From Plantago major (Eukaryota > Streptophyta > Magnoliopsida > Lamiales > Plantaginaceae): a DNA stretch of 64,000 nucleotides. Each line of letters opens with the position of its first letter. Position 1 is the stretch's first letter. The position numbers and the translations under genes are program-made. A model generated the notes under the pieces. It was not told the origin of the DNA, searched no databases, and saw only the letters and a list, made by a program, of their open reading frames with translations. The stretch lies in contig CM048842.1 in NCBI GenBank assembly GCA_026545765.1, forward strand, positions 66,626,371 through 66,690,370, given 5' to 3'. This document shows positions 10,676-22,502 of the stretch, in pieces.

Positions 10676-12809
10676 ATGACGGTAAAAGTTCATTATAAGT
10701 TCATTGTCTTGCTAAAATGATTTTGGATTTTACCATTTCTAGATTTCTCTGACTGGTATTTGAGAAAGGATGTTATATGTACCTATCTTATTTGATTTCA
10801 GTGTGCTTTTAGTTTGCTAATTTGACATTTAAAGAAGGGGAAAAGGTTCTGTATAAGTTCTTGTGAAAAAACTGATTGTTAAGTGTGAAACTGGTTTTAT
10901 AAGAGACTTACTCGAGGTTATGATTCGGTGAAGAAATTTGTACTGTCTTGTCTTTAGAGTTTGAAATGAGGTTTTGAATCAAGAAGCTTTTTTTTGGTTG
11001 TCCAGATAAGTGATTACACACTAGATGAAGCTCTTGATGCTGTTGGTTTCGGTAACTACCAACTGATACTAATGGCCTATGGGGGACTTGGATGGATTGC
11101 TGATGCTATGGAGATTATGATTCTCTCGTTTATCGGTTCAGCAGTTCAATCCGAGTGGGATTTGTCTCCAGCTGAGAAGAGCTTGATATCAAGTGTAGTC
11201 TTTGTTGGCATGTTGATTGGAGCTTACGCGTCTGGTTTTGTATCTGATACTTACGGAAGGAAGTATGTATTGCATCTCGACTGTTACTGAAGTACTGAAC
11301 TGTATATGTGTATGATTTCTCCGATTGATTTGTGATATTGCTCGTAAATTTCAGGAAAGGAATCCTGGCTGTGGCTACAGTTACTGCTGTGTCTGGGCTA
11401 ATGAGTGCGTTTTCACCAAATTACGCATCTTTACTGATAACTCGCTGTGTAACTGGAGTTGGTCTTGGGGGTATGCATATCTACGGTTCTTGGTTTATAG
11501 AGTTCGTTCCTGCACCAAATCGAGGTGCTTGGATGCTTGCGCTTGGTAGTACTTGGACTATCGGAGTATTACTCGAAGTTGCTCTTGCATGGGTATGATA
11601 CTACACATGAGTGACTTTATGTTCTTTATGTCCCTTGGTTATATATGTTAGAGAGCTAATATAGATGCATTGATTTCACCCTCTCTACAAGTTCGAGATT
11701 TTAGATGAGATCAAATTCGTTGAGGTTAGACTAATTATTAACTATGCCCACTCAGTATGTTTCCCTGCTTGTTACAGATTATCCTGCCCAGTTTTGGGTG
11801 GAGATGGTTAATCGGACTTTCTGCAGTACCATCATTCGTCATACTTCTCCTGTATGGTCTGGTACCTGAATCTCCGAGGTTTTTATGCATGCAAGGGAAA
11901 ACGGAGGAGGCTCGTATTGTGATGGTAAAAGTAGCTTCTTTTAATGGAAAAACACTTCAAGATGGGAATCTAGTCCATGATCGTTTCAAGGACAGCTCTG
12001 ATGAGGAGAACACAACACCTTTACTCTCCCCAAAAGTCGAAAAACAGTCTCTTTTCTCACGAGAACTTATGAGAACAAACCTTCTCTTATGGTTCCTGCA
12101 TTTTGGTAACGCCTTCTCATATTACGGCATAGTACTTCTAACATCTGAGTTGAGCAGTGCACAAAACGCTAACCTCTACTTAGACTCATTTATCACTAGT
12201 TTGGCAGGTAAGGTGAAAGCAGATCAAACAAGTCTATTCCACTTGTCTTTCTACCTGAAAGTTTTATTGAATTTATCATTTTGACTTGTTCAGAGGTTCC
12301 TGGGCTAGTGATAGCAGCATTTGTTGTAGATCGAATGGGCCGTAAGCCTACAATGGGAAACATGTGTGTGGTAAGTTCCATTCTGCTACTTCCACTGCTG
12401 ATCCCTCAGAATGAGGCTCTCACCACAATTTTACTGTCTGGAGCTCGTACATTTGTTTCCGCAACATCAACAGTCATGGCAGTTTTCATCAGGGAGGTAA
12501 TAATCATTGTCTATGTAAATTCTGATCTGCTAAAAGTTCCTGGCCTTAAAATCCAGTACAGTTTGTATGAACCTTAGCAGGTTTGTTTGTGTATGACAGA
12601 TATATCCGACTAGTATTAGGTCGACTGGTGTGGGACTAGCAAGCGCGATTGGGAGGGTTGGTGGCATGATATGCCCTCTTGTCGCGGTTGGGTTAGTTAA
12701 CAGCTATCCTCAAGCGTACGCTGTGATGTTGTTTGTGATCATAACACTTTCATCCGGAATATGTGTCTGGCTCATGCCCTTTGAGACTAAGGGAAGAAAA
12801 CTGTTGTAA
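10676..12809 (+). CDS. OCT7: Gene A: organic cation/carnitine transporter 7-like (NiaP-type) MFS transporter
   Basis: Six coding exons: 10676-10681, 11006-11262, 11355-11592, 11778-12207, 12294-12496, 12600-12809, all with GT-AG introns; total 447 residues. The start is ATG ACG at 10676, spliced to ATAAGTGATTAC, giving MTISDYTLDEA. Membrane protein of the major facilitator superfamily. Motif A (GFVSDTYGRKK, about residues 79-89), RGAWM after the fourth or fifth segment, PESPRF before the central loop, DRMGRK, and IYPTSIRSTGVG with GMICPLVAVGLV near the C-terminus match the Arabidopsis OCT7 (At3g13050) family, described as a plant nicotinate/trigonelline-type transporter. It is about 50 residues shorter than the Arabidopsis protein, mainly in the central loop and C-terminal tail. 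Substrate here is inferred from family. Confidence 0.9.
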
Positions 12810-13097
12810 CGCTTGATCATATAAAGGCGAAAGCTGGATTCGAAAACATTGTACAAATGTACAGTAGCATTGAAATATATATATATATATTGCTTGCTCC
12901 TGTAATTTTTTAGCACTGGGACTATTGTAGATACGTGTTTTTTGGACTCAACTCTGCTGCTTCATCGGAAAGTTTCGGCCTTAGGCGTAGCATAATGACA
13001 TTTGATTTCTTTACTCTAGAAAAAAGGAGAACCAAACATAAAATGTTGATAATTAATGCTGGATAAAAAGGAAAACCAAACACAAAATATCTTATCT
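12810..13097. other. 3' flank of gene A
   Basis: Probable 3' UTR with a short (AT)n run at 12876-12890. No further gene. Confidence 0.5.
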
Positions 13098-13100
13098 TTA

Positions 13101-13390
13101 GTCCATCTCCAGCAGTTGTAACTCTCTGCAACCCACTCTCTCCGCCACGTCAGCATTCCACTCACTGCAATTCTCTACTCCAACAGTGAGGTCCAAACCT
13201 ATTTTCTTTTAACATTTTCTTTCAAACTTAATTTTTCATTTCCTTTTAAACTTTATTCTTGAATTGATTTTAAATTTTGTTAGTTAATTATAAAAAGGTC
13301 ACACTAATATTTTTTAAATATATTACTTGAAAATATATTTGGAGTCTGAGAGTGAGTTCCATCAAAGTTGCAACTCTGATGGAGATGCTC
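13101..13390. mobile_element. Harbinger/Tourist-like MITE
   Basis: Inverted ends GTCCATCTCCAGCAG and CTGATGGAGATGCTC, with TTA on both sides (13098-13100 and 13391-13393). The GAGCATCTCCA-type end and 3-bp TTA duplication are characteristic of this superfamily. Confidence 0.8.
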
Positions 13391-13393
13391 TTA

Positions 13394-14229
13394 GTAGCTT
13401 GCACTCAAGAAAATGACAAAAATTCTCCAACTTTTCTTATCCTTTTTCACTGGTGATAAAGCAACACACAATCATAAACAAAAAATTTTAAAAAAAAATT
13501 GGAAAAATGGAAAATTTAGAACAGAATTTACAGAATTGAAATTTAGGTAAATTGGTTACTATTTGCTTTTATACGTAGTTAAGCAAATTAAATTTAAAAG
13601 CCTACTATTAGTATTTTGTAAAATGATATAAAAGGGCATTACTCTTATTTTTCTTGTCTTTAACCTTTCTTATCGTATTATTAGTCTATAGTTTTTTAAA
13701 TAATAATATATCATATTTTGTCCAATAATTATAATATATATTTAATGTACTTTACATCGCCACTTTAATAACATCATCAAAATTATCAGAAGTTGAAAGA
13801 AATAATAGTTGAGCATTTTAACTTATGAATGAAAAAAATCAGCATTTGATGTGTACTACATGTATGCATTTTAAAGAGGTGCGGATACATTAATCCTTAT
13901 GCCGATGGCTTCTTCTGACAGCGATGGTTTCTTATTTTCTTTATTCTAATTTAGGTTAATATAGGTTAGGAATATTTTCGGAATGAAAAAGATAAAATGC
14001 TCATTCTTTAAAAAAAAAGCTACATTGACTAGCTTCTTTTCCATTAATGGTTAAAGAAGTTCAATTCACGAATTCAGCTTTTTATTAGTCGATGGTAAAA
14101 AAAAAGTTTTGGAAATTTGAAAGTTTGAGAAAGAGAGCCTATATATGACAATGACAATCCCTGGACTATTTCTATTGCAGCAATTATTTGTTTCCCTACA
14201 CTTTCTCTTGGAATAATTACAAAATGATA
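13394..14229. other. AT-rich intergenic DNA, nothing recognised
   Basis: No coding frame or terminal repeat could be supported. Confidence 0.6.
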
Positions 14230-14485
14230 CTCCTGACCCTCTATTCCATTAAAAGTTTTTCATTTTTTTATTTTTGTCGTTTCATTAAAAAATTTCTATT
14301 TCCTTTTATGAAAATCCACTATCTTCATTATTAATATTTTAATCACTCTATTTCATACTTTAACAATTCTCTTTCTTACTTTTTACCATACACTTATTAC
14401 TTTATCTATATAAACCATTTTGTACTTAAATTTCTTAAAAATTGTGCAAAAAGTAAATAGCAAGAGATTTATGGAACGGAGGGAG
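14230..14485. mobile_element. Stowaway MITE
   Basis: The right end is intact (ACGGAGGGAG followed by TA); the left end (CTCCTGACCCTC after TA) is eroded. Length 256 bp. Confidence 0.7.
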
Positions 14486-14508
14486 TACTAGTTTCAAAAA
14501 CTTCAACA

Positions 14509-15092
14509 ACATTAGTCATACATAAAAAAAAAAAAAAATACTTCCTACAAATTAGTCAAAACATTTCTACAAATTAGTCATCTTCTTAATTTTAGTAACT
14601 TTGAAAAGAAACATTAACATTTTTGATGAAATCACTTCCTTAATTACATATAAAATTAAATAATTTATGTTTGTAATCAAAATAGATGATTATGATGCTT
14701 GATTTACATTATATAAATTTTCATGTCAATAGGTTTGTTATGTGACGCTTGTTTTGATATGTGATGCTTGTTTATCAGAAGTAAGATGCTTGATTTTTAG
14801 TATTGATGCTTACTTTCCAGAAATGTGATGCTTGATTTTCAGTAATTGAATTCAAGTATGATGCTTGATTTCCTGAAATGTGATGCTTGTATCATTGGAT
14901 TTGTGTGAAATTTGAAGAAGAGCAATCTTGTTTGGAATTTCTTCTATAAATTAGAATGATTATAGAAATTAATTAGTCAAATTTGATGATAATTTTAATG
15001 ACAACTATCATATTATATTGAGGGCAAATTTGAAAGATTAGACAATTAGATGCTAAATTGTACTGAAAATAAGGTATGTATGACTAATATGT
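14509..15092. mobile_element. MITE-like element with TTAGTCATACAT ends and GATGCTTG repeats
   Basis: ACATTAGTCATACATAA at the left is inverted at the right as ATGTATGACTAATATGT. The interior (14693-14893) holds about eight copies of GATGCTTG, most followed by ATTT or TTT, spaced 20-50 bp. There is no coding potential. Class not determined. Confidence 0.5.
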
Positions 15093-15461
15093 ATTAAAAA
15101 TTTGAGGTGGTATCAATTTGTAATTCACCCCTTTTCCTTTTTTTGTCCTTTTCTTGTTTCTTCTTCCTTCATTCTTTTCTTCCTTAACCATTGGATAACA
15201 CCAGTGGTCAGGTATGATTTTGACCTTTTATATTTTCCTTTTTCGTTTTTTTTTTCCATTGTATAAGGCCAGTGATCATCATGTATGGTAAGCATCAAAA
15301 TTGTTGGGTTAGTCATGGATGACATCATGTAAAACTAATCTAAGATTACTTAATGATATGACTAATTTTAGTGCAGGTGTAATCGAACTTAAATTTAACA
15401 TTGAATAAGTTGGTCAAGCTCAAGTTTAATCCTATTAATTTTGAATTAGCACATACAGTAT
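15093..15461. other. Intergenic, nothing recognised
   Basis: Pyrimidine-rich stretch at 15127-15260; no gene signal. Confidence 0.5.
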
Positions 15462-15466
15462 ATAAG

Positions 15467-17359
15467 TATAACAGTCCGAAAATCCGCTTAACGAATTTAC
15501 ACGTTTTAGTACGAACTGAAGCATCAAATCGTAATTCGTGGATCGTGGTTCATTGGCCCAGCTCTTACGGCTTCATTTTCGGCCCAAGTCTTCCTTTTTC
15601 TAAGCCCATTCATTCTAAAATCTAGCCCAAACACATTAATTATTCAATTAAATCAATTAAAAAGCCAATTAAACTCTTGAATCAGAAACTGGCTACGTAC
15701 CTTTTCTCACGTTCCCAGCTTTCTTCCTCCTCCAACGTTTTATTCTCTTCATCTTCGTTCGGTAAGACAATTGTTCTTCTCTTCTTATGTCATCCATTAA
15801 GAAATTCATGTTCTAACTTCCCTTTTTGTATTCTTCAATTCCGTTGGCGTGTAGCAGAGCTCGTTTTCGGAGAAGAGACGCTAGCTTGTAGAATTAAGGG
15901 TTTTAGAAACTAGAAGGATTCAAGGCAAGTTCCTCTAAGGCTCATTCATAATTATTTAATTTATTATCTATGTTATGATATGTAATCTTTGCAAGTTTCT
16001 CTAGGTGCATATGTGATTTATAATTTGTATTTGTAAAGTGTTTTCAAGTAGTTTATAAGTGTGAAGATTCCATGATTGATTTATATACTAGCTTGTACAT
16101 ACTGCCTGATCATGCTTGCACCGTACTTGTATCCATCCTCATCCTCTTGTGTTGTTTGTTAATCTAATTTGGTTATATGATGCTGCAGAAATCGATTAAT
16201 GCTATGTTTTCCTTATTTGCTTTGTTTGTTGGCCAATTTATACTTAGACATGAAGTGTGATGACAATATATGTCCTTAGTACTGTTTTGTTTGCCAACAT
16301 GAAGTAGCTAGTAGTAGTACTGAGTATGATGCTTGCTTTGTTTGGCAGAATTAATTACTTGCATGTTGATTGTGGTATGCAAGAAAACATGGCACTTCAA
16401 ATTGTGTGGCCTTTGTTGTTATTGGTAAATTTATATATTTAATGAGATTGATGCCTGGCTGTGCTATTAAACCTGGGAGATCAGTTAGTAACATAGTTGT
16501 TATACTTTTCAGCAAGTTGTGTATCACCCAGTGATGTTTATAATATATATGATGTGTATTCACACACTATACCATGCATTCATGTGTTTGAGTATAAGAG
16601 CATGCATTTACGTTAATAAGATTCTACATTAAGAAGAATTTCAAGTTAAGATAAGAATGAGAAGGTCTCCCTAACAAATCGTGGCCAACCAAGTTAAGCA
16701 AAGATCGGCTAAAAGAATCGGCAAATCGTGGTTCATCCATGTTAGGTCACATTTGAGCAAAGAATAAATCGTAGCTATCCATGTTAAGCGGTCACCATCG
16801 GCTAGAGATGTACCTTACGATGCCAAGTGAACTCACGATCAAGTTAATTTTCAAGTTATGTTTAAGAGTAAAGTTTAACAATGTTTTTCAAGAAGTTCAA
16901 GTTCAAGTGTTAAAAGTCAAGTCTTAAGTTGCATTGCATTAACCACGATTAAAAGATTTAAAAGACATGAAGATAGAACTTTAAGTCATAGCACGTGCAT
17001 GGAAATTGCTCAGTCACGACGACTGGCCCTTGCTAAAACATCAATTTTAGGTATGAAGCCGAGCTACTGGAGTGGAGCGTTGCTGGAGGAGTGATCATTG
17101 CCAGAATAAACTTTTACTATTTTATGTTTATGATTTTTATGACTTTGTAATGTTGCAAGATTTTGCTATTTATAATCCCGCTGCATTATTTTACTAGTTC
17201 ACGAATTAGCATAACGAATTTTATGTCAAGTCTTTCGACGTTCAAGCTGTCGAACTACGTTTTACATTTTAACAAGTCAAGTTTGTCGATTTTATAAGTA
17301 CACAAATTAGCGCGAATTCTATTTTTCTTAATTCGTCATTTAAATATCAGGGCGCTACA
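15467..17359 (+). mobile_element. Solo LTR, gypsy-type (1.9 kb)
   Basis: Flanked by a perfect 5-bp duplication ATAAG (15462-15466 and 17360-17364). It starts TATAACAGTCCGAAAATCC (TG expected; first G reads A) and ends CAGGGCGCTACA. The TGTAAC..CCGAAAATCC start, GGGCGCTACA end, near-2-kb length and pyrimidine-rich mid-section with leader-like CTTCCTCCTCC (15715-15760) resemble long LTRs of Tekay/Del-type chromoviruses. No internal region is present, so the element was probably removed by recombination between its LTRs. Strand is inferred from the pyrimidine-rich leader. Confidence 0.7.
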
Positions 17360-17430
17360 ATAAGAGTATAAAATTTGCTAAAAAACTTAACATCAAATAT
17401 AAACGGAATATATAGCATTTAGAAACCAAA

Positions 17431-18833
17431 CAAAAGCAAGAGATTAGAAATTGGCCGCATAATGCGCATAGGATGATCATTGTTTTGGGAGTTGCTTGGA
17501 TGGAATTTATATTTTATTTATTTCTATTTAAAAAACTATAATAACTGAATATCCCACATGTCTGAATAAAATCTACAATTACCATCATACAACTGTCCAC
17601 TTCAAAATTATTGGTGACCAATAAAATAATCTAACCAGACATATAATTGCCCATTTCAGTGCATTACAAAATATTAGTAAGTATCATGAGAGACGGTCTT
17701 TAGATAATTTATTTAGTGACTATATTGTTAAAAAAATTATCGATGTAATTAATCAAAACACCTATGTTCTCGACATTGGTATTTTTTCACATTATAACAA
17801 GACGTATCTCGTTAACAATATAGACGTTTTGATTAATAATGTGAATGATTTTATTGATAATATAGGTCGTCTCTAGATAAGTTATCTAGAGACGATAAAA
17901 CAAAAGCAAGAGATTAGAAATTGGCCGCATAATAAGCATAGGATGATCATTGTTTTGGGAGTTGCTTGGATGGAATTTATATTTTATTTATTTCTATTTA
18001 AAAAACTATAATAACTGAATATCCCACATGTCTGAATAAAATCTACAATTACCATCATACAACTGTCCACTTCAAAATTATTGCTGACCAATAAAATAAT
18101 CTAACCAGACATATAATTGCCCATTTCACTGCATTACAAAATATTAGTAAGTTTTCTGAGATATGGTCTTTAAAGAATTTATTTAGTGATTATATTGTCA
18201 AGAAAATTATCGATGTAATTAATTAAAACACCTATGTTCTCGACATTGGTGTTTTTTCACATTATAACAAGACGTATCTCGTTAACAATATAGACGTTTT
18301 GATTAATAATGTGGATGATTTTATTGATAATATAGATCGTATTTAGATAAGTTATCTAGAGACAATCAAACAAAATCAAAGAGATTAGAAATTGGCCGCA
18401 TAATGCGCATAGGATGATCATTGTTTTGGGAGTTGCTTGGATGGAATTTATATTTTATTTATTTCTATTTAAAAAAGTATAATAACTGAATATCCCACAT
18501 GTCTGAATAAAATCTACAATTACCATCATACAACTGTCCACTTCAAAATTATTGTTGACCAATAAAATAATCTAACCTGACATATAATTGCCCATTTCAA
18601 TGCATTACAAAATATTAGTAAATCTTCTGAGAGACGGTCTTTAAAGAATTTATTTAGTGACTATATTGTCAAGAAAATTATCGATGTAATTAATCAAAAC
18701 ACCTATGTTCTCGACATTGGTGTTTTTTCACATTATAACAAGACGTATCTCGTTAAAATATAGATATTTTGATTAATGATGTGGATGGTTTTATTGATAA
18801 TATAGGTCGTCTCTAGATAAGTTATCTAGAGAT
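17431..18833. repeat. Three tandem copies of a ~470-bp unit
   Basis: Units start at 17431, 17901 and about 18371, each with CAAAAGCAAGAGATTAG-like sequence, GGCCGCATAATGCGCATAGG, CCCACATGTCTGAATAAAAT and so on, at high mutual identity. The second half of each unit contains a MITE-like segment (GAGACGGTCTTTA...TAGATAAGTTATCTAGAGA) related to the element at 19675-19918. No coding frame. Confidence 0.9.
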
Positions 18834-18994
18834 CGTATTTCATGAGAATTTGTGTTACACAAAGTAAAGATTCTTAATTAATTATAATAAAACGTGTAAG
18901 TAAATATTATGTTAAGGAGCTTTATGCAATATATGTGGAAGATTCTTCTGACTTTTTGCCACGAAAATATAAAAGTTGATTAAAAGAAGATATA

Positions 18995-19266
18995 CTCTGT
19001 TTAACAAAAGCTTATCAGCTCGATGAGTTTATTTTCGTAATAAGCCTGTTACGTGAATGCCTAGTTGGTAGGTGATAAGCTAGATGATCTGATAAGCTTG
19101 TCCAGAAAGTTTATCAGAAAAAATAAGCTCGCTGATCTGTTTTTACATACCATACTTAGCAAATCAGCTAGCTTATCAGCTAATTGATTTACCAAACACT
19201 TTTATAAAAAATAACTAGCTTATCAGCTATCAGCTACCTTATCAGCTAGCTTTGCTAAACATAACC
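18995..19266. mobile_element. MITE-like element rich in AGCTTATCAGCT
   Basis: Ends CTCTGTTTAACAAAAGCTTA and, inverted, CTATGGTTATGTTTAGCAAA. Multiple GCTTATCAGCTA words occur on both strands throughout. The TGTTTRGCAAA end fits a hAT-like MITE, but a clear 8-bp duplication is not visible. Confidence 0.5.
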
Positions 19267-19318
19267 ATAGAATAGGACACCTAACCAGCAATATATATTA
19301 TGCTCCTTTTCATTTAAA

Positions 19319-20094
19319 ATGTGGATGGGTGGAATTTTATTCATAACACCATTACCAATGGGTCATGCCCACGATAATGAATAGTGACAGTTGTGAGTCA
19401 CGGGCCCACAGCTAGAACGACGATTGAATCTGGAAAAACCCTGACCAATGAATCGTGTCCACGGCCATGAATAGTGCCTTTTATTTTTTTAAAAAGCATA
19501 TTTACCATATTATAAGAGTATTTAAAAGTTAAAATTAATAAAATTGCATTTATAAATATATATCTTTAATTAAGAGTTTAAATATCATAAAATTTATAAT
19601 GGTCGAAATATAGTCATGAGTGGTCTTTATTTGGAGAGGACGAAAAAACATGAAAATTGATATAACATTTACATAGAGTCTCACGAGAGACGGTCTCTAA
19701 ATAACTTATAATTTAGAGACGGACTATGTTATCAATAAAACCATCCATGTTATTAATCAAAACGTTTATGTTGTTAACGAAATAAGTCTTGTAATATGAA
19801 AAAACACTGATATTGAGAACATAGGTGTTTTGATTAATAACATCGATGATTTTCTTGAAAATATAGGTCTGTCTCTAGATAAATTATCAAGAGACCGTCT
19901 CTCAGGAGACTCACTCTAATTTTTATATTTCTATTTTTTTATATCTTATTAAATATAAATGATTGAAAAAATAATAAAGAATAAAGAGGTGGACGGCTGC
20001 TCCTCCAAATCCCGCCGTCACACAGCGGTATTTCACGCCGTGGTGGTGGTCAGTGGTGACGACCACTCTCCCGTTAGGAGTGGTCTAATAACGG
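19319..20094. mobile_element. MITE-like composite, interrupted by a second MITE
   Basis: A 33-bp motif (ACCAATG..TC.TG.CCACG...ATGAATAGTG) occurs at 19351 and again at 19443. The right end GGGAGTGGTCTAATA-type sequence (20075-20090, GTTAGGAGTGGTCTAA) resembles the right end of the element at 24396-24977. The MITE at 19675-19918 lies inside. Left end uncertain. Confidence 0.35.
19675..19918. mobile_element. MITE with GAGACGGTCTCT inverted ends
   Basis: Left AGAGTCTCACGAGAGACGG and right (reverse complement) AGAGTGAGTCTCCTGAGAGA, then GACGGTCTCT in both. Relatives occur inside each 470-bp repeat unit and, decayed, at 4498-4725. Superfamily not determined. Confidence 0.6.
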
Positions 20095-20141
20095 ACATGT
20101 GTTGATACATTCATAATATTCATAAAATACAAATTTTTCCA

Positions 20142-20148
<7 letters not shown>

Positions 20149-20176
<28 letters not shown>
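20149..20176. repeat. (AT)n microsatellite
   Basis: Alternating TA run of about 28 nt. Confidence 0.95.
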
Positions 20177-20179
<3 letters not shown>

Positions 20180-21846
20180 AAAAGTGATGGTCTAATTGAA
20201 AGGAGAGCTATGCCACATATGCAAAAAGCTGATGTGGCAAATTCCCTCCAAAATTAAATGATTTTTAATTCACCAATATTTGATGCATTAGTTTTTCTCT
20301 ACGCAGTAGTTGTTAAACTCCCCTATTTTCATGGCTCAGTTATGCTAAATTATATCCGAAATCTAATGCTTATTAACCAAAGTCAGACTAAGTGGTTGTT
20401 AAGTTCTCCAATTGTTTAGGTCATTAGTTAATTAACGTGGCTTGAAGGTTAAAACATATTGTCTATATCTATATACTTATATGATAAAAATATATATAAG
20501 TGATGATGGCAAATTGAAGCCAACAAAAATGAATTATCAATCTTCGGAATTTTTGTTTTCCAGCACACCTAATTCGACTAAAGAGATATTTAATTGTTAC
20601 ATTTTCCTATTATTATGCCCACCGATTCATGTTGTTCATATGTTACGTGTTCACCACGAACTAATCCAAAAAATCATCATAAATCATCCTTGAAATCAGC
20701 TACTCATGCATCAAGAGCCAACAGACTTACCTATAAAATTCCTGTGCATTTTTTATACCGTATGTAATAATTTAGTTTGTTCTAAAAAAAAAAAAACAAT
20801 TTAGTTTGTTTCCTATTTATGTGGCAATTGGTTATCAAGTTGTTAATACCAACGATGAATGTAAACTTTAGTATAAATGTCCTGAATTCATCTCATTTAT
20901 TATCACACTATTTAACACCAAAGCATAACAAACATGTAAACATAGATGAATCACGAATACCGTCAATCTATCAAGTATGCAACAACCAATTAAGAATCAT
21001 CATCTTTCGTGCCCAGAATTCCCAAATGAAATCGTTATTTCATATACTTGGTGAAGTTGCAACTCATTCACTACTTGATTGGGCAAATTATGTTGTCAGG
21101 TATTTAATCTGTATTTTTATATTGTCTTCTAAATTGTATTACTTATCAAATATTATATAGTTGTTTTTATTTGATGCTATTAGTTGTCTGCTACTTCACA
21201 AGTTTGGGATGAACAAACACGTACTTAAGAGATTTGTATCGGTGCATCCAATATAATTTCAGAAGCAGTTCTTAATTGACATTTTTTATGTTTCACGAAA
21301 TCCCGAAGCTGTACTACGCAAATCTTTGGTTGGTAAATACAAAAGTATTTACTCCCTTTTGCATGTACCAATATTTATTATTAACAATTATTTAATCTTT
21401 TGCAGGAGAAATTTTGTGTTTACGAAAATGAAAACGACGGATTTGCTTTAATGAATGTTGCCGTACAGTCTAAACATTATCAAGGAAAATAGTACAAAGG
21501 AGTTAGTGGCACATGTTGTTAACTAATAGAGTTTGCTGAGTTACAATATCAAATAGTTGTTTATTTTCAATTTTTCATGTATTAGTTTTAGAGGCGTTTG
21601 GAGTGATGTATCACTTTGATTTTCAAAAGACAAAATTTGGGTATACATATGCATTGATAGATAACGCCATGTTGTTCTACTGGCCAAACGAGTGTTATTA
21701 TAATAACACATATCATCATTGAAGGTGATTAAATTAAAATGTAATATATGCACTTAATCCATGTAAATTTTGCTATTCGCTAGCTGGTCTTCTTTATAAG
21801 GAAAGAATGAAGCGGATTTGTGATACTTTTGTTTCTGTTGTACTCA
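20177..21846. other. Intergenic, no recognised gene
   Basis: The longest + frames (20442-20693, 20819-21160) have no recognised domain, an AT-driven composition and no supportive splice context. Two stretches beginning TCTATAT...ATATGATAAAA (20464) and (TA)n GATAAAAGTGATGG (20177) look like Helitron 5' ends, but no 3' hairpin plus CTRR terminus was found. Confidence 0.45.
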
Positions 21847-22048
21847 CAATGTCCCAAAATATTTTAAGGTCGGTGCGTAGTTTTATGTGAAAAATTAATA
21901 TCGAATGATAAAATATAAAAATGTGGGAATCACTTTTAATGGTTAAACGAGTAAGTTTAGTGTAGATATAAGATTTTAATGGTTTGTTGGGTTTGTGATA
22001 GCTTCATTTGTTAGTAATGTATGAAGATTTGTGGGGTGGATGGAGTAG
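21847..22048. mobile_element. Decayed Stowaway MITE
   Basis: The interior parallels the MITE at 10151-10399 in the same order: GCGYAGTTTTATG, AATGATAAAATATA, AATGTGGGAA, and GTTAGTAATGTATGAA near the right end. The terminal CTCCCTCC blocks are eroded. Confidence 0.6.
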
Positions 22049-22276
22049 TAATCCAAAAAATTCAACTAAATGTACATAAACAGTCTCTTACGCACACTCT
22101 GTTTACTATTTTTATGTAATTTTACTTTTAAAATTTATATCAATCTAATAAAATGTACAATAAATACATGGAAGTTATGGAGAATCGAATCGAATCGAAA
22201 TTATAGGATCAGATAATAAAATTATACTATTAATAGTGAATTGAGAATTTACGTATAGGATTAGAAGAAAATTATA

Positions 22277-22502
22277 CTCCCTTCCCTCTGTCCCAGTTTT
22301 ATTTGCCCGTTTAACTTTTTTTTATCAACACTTACAAATTTGGTTTGTGAATTACCTATAAATAATGTTGGTAATTTTTTTTAAAATTCATATTATTTAA
22401 TATTAATTTTTAAATTTTCACTATATATTTTTTTTAAATACATTACAAATATTATATGAGTAATTCAAAGTTGAATGAAATAGTCTAGGGAGTATTTACT
22501 AT
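22277..22502. mobile_element. Stowaway MITE
   Basis: Starts CTCCCTTCCCTCTGTCCC after TA (22275-22276) and ends CTAGGGAG followed by TA. Confidence 0.65.

Noticed and set aside
10994-11005. Alternative start of gene A directly upstream of exon 2
   Set aside because: The codon there is TTG, inside intron sequence before a clear TTGTCCAG acceptor; ATG ACG at 10676 spliced to 11006 fits better and matches the gene B layout.
20819-21160. 113-codon + frame, possible gene
   Set aside because: No recognised domain, composition driven by AT-rich DNA, no supporting splice sites or relatives in the window.
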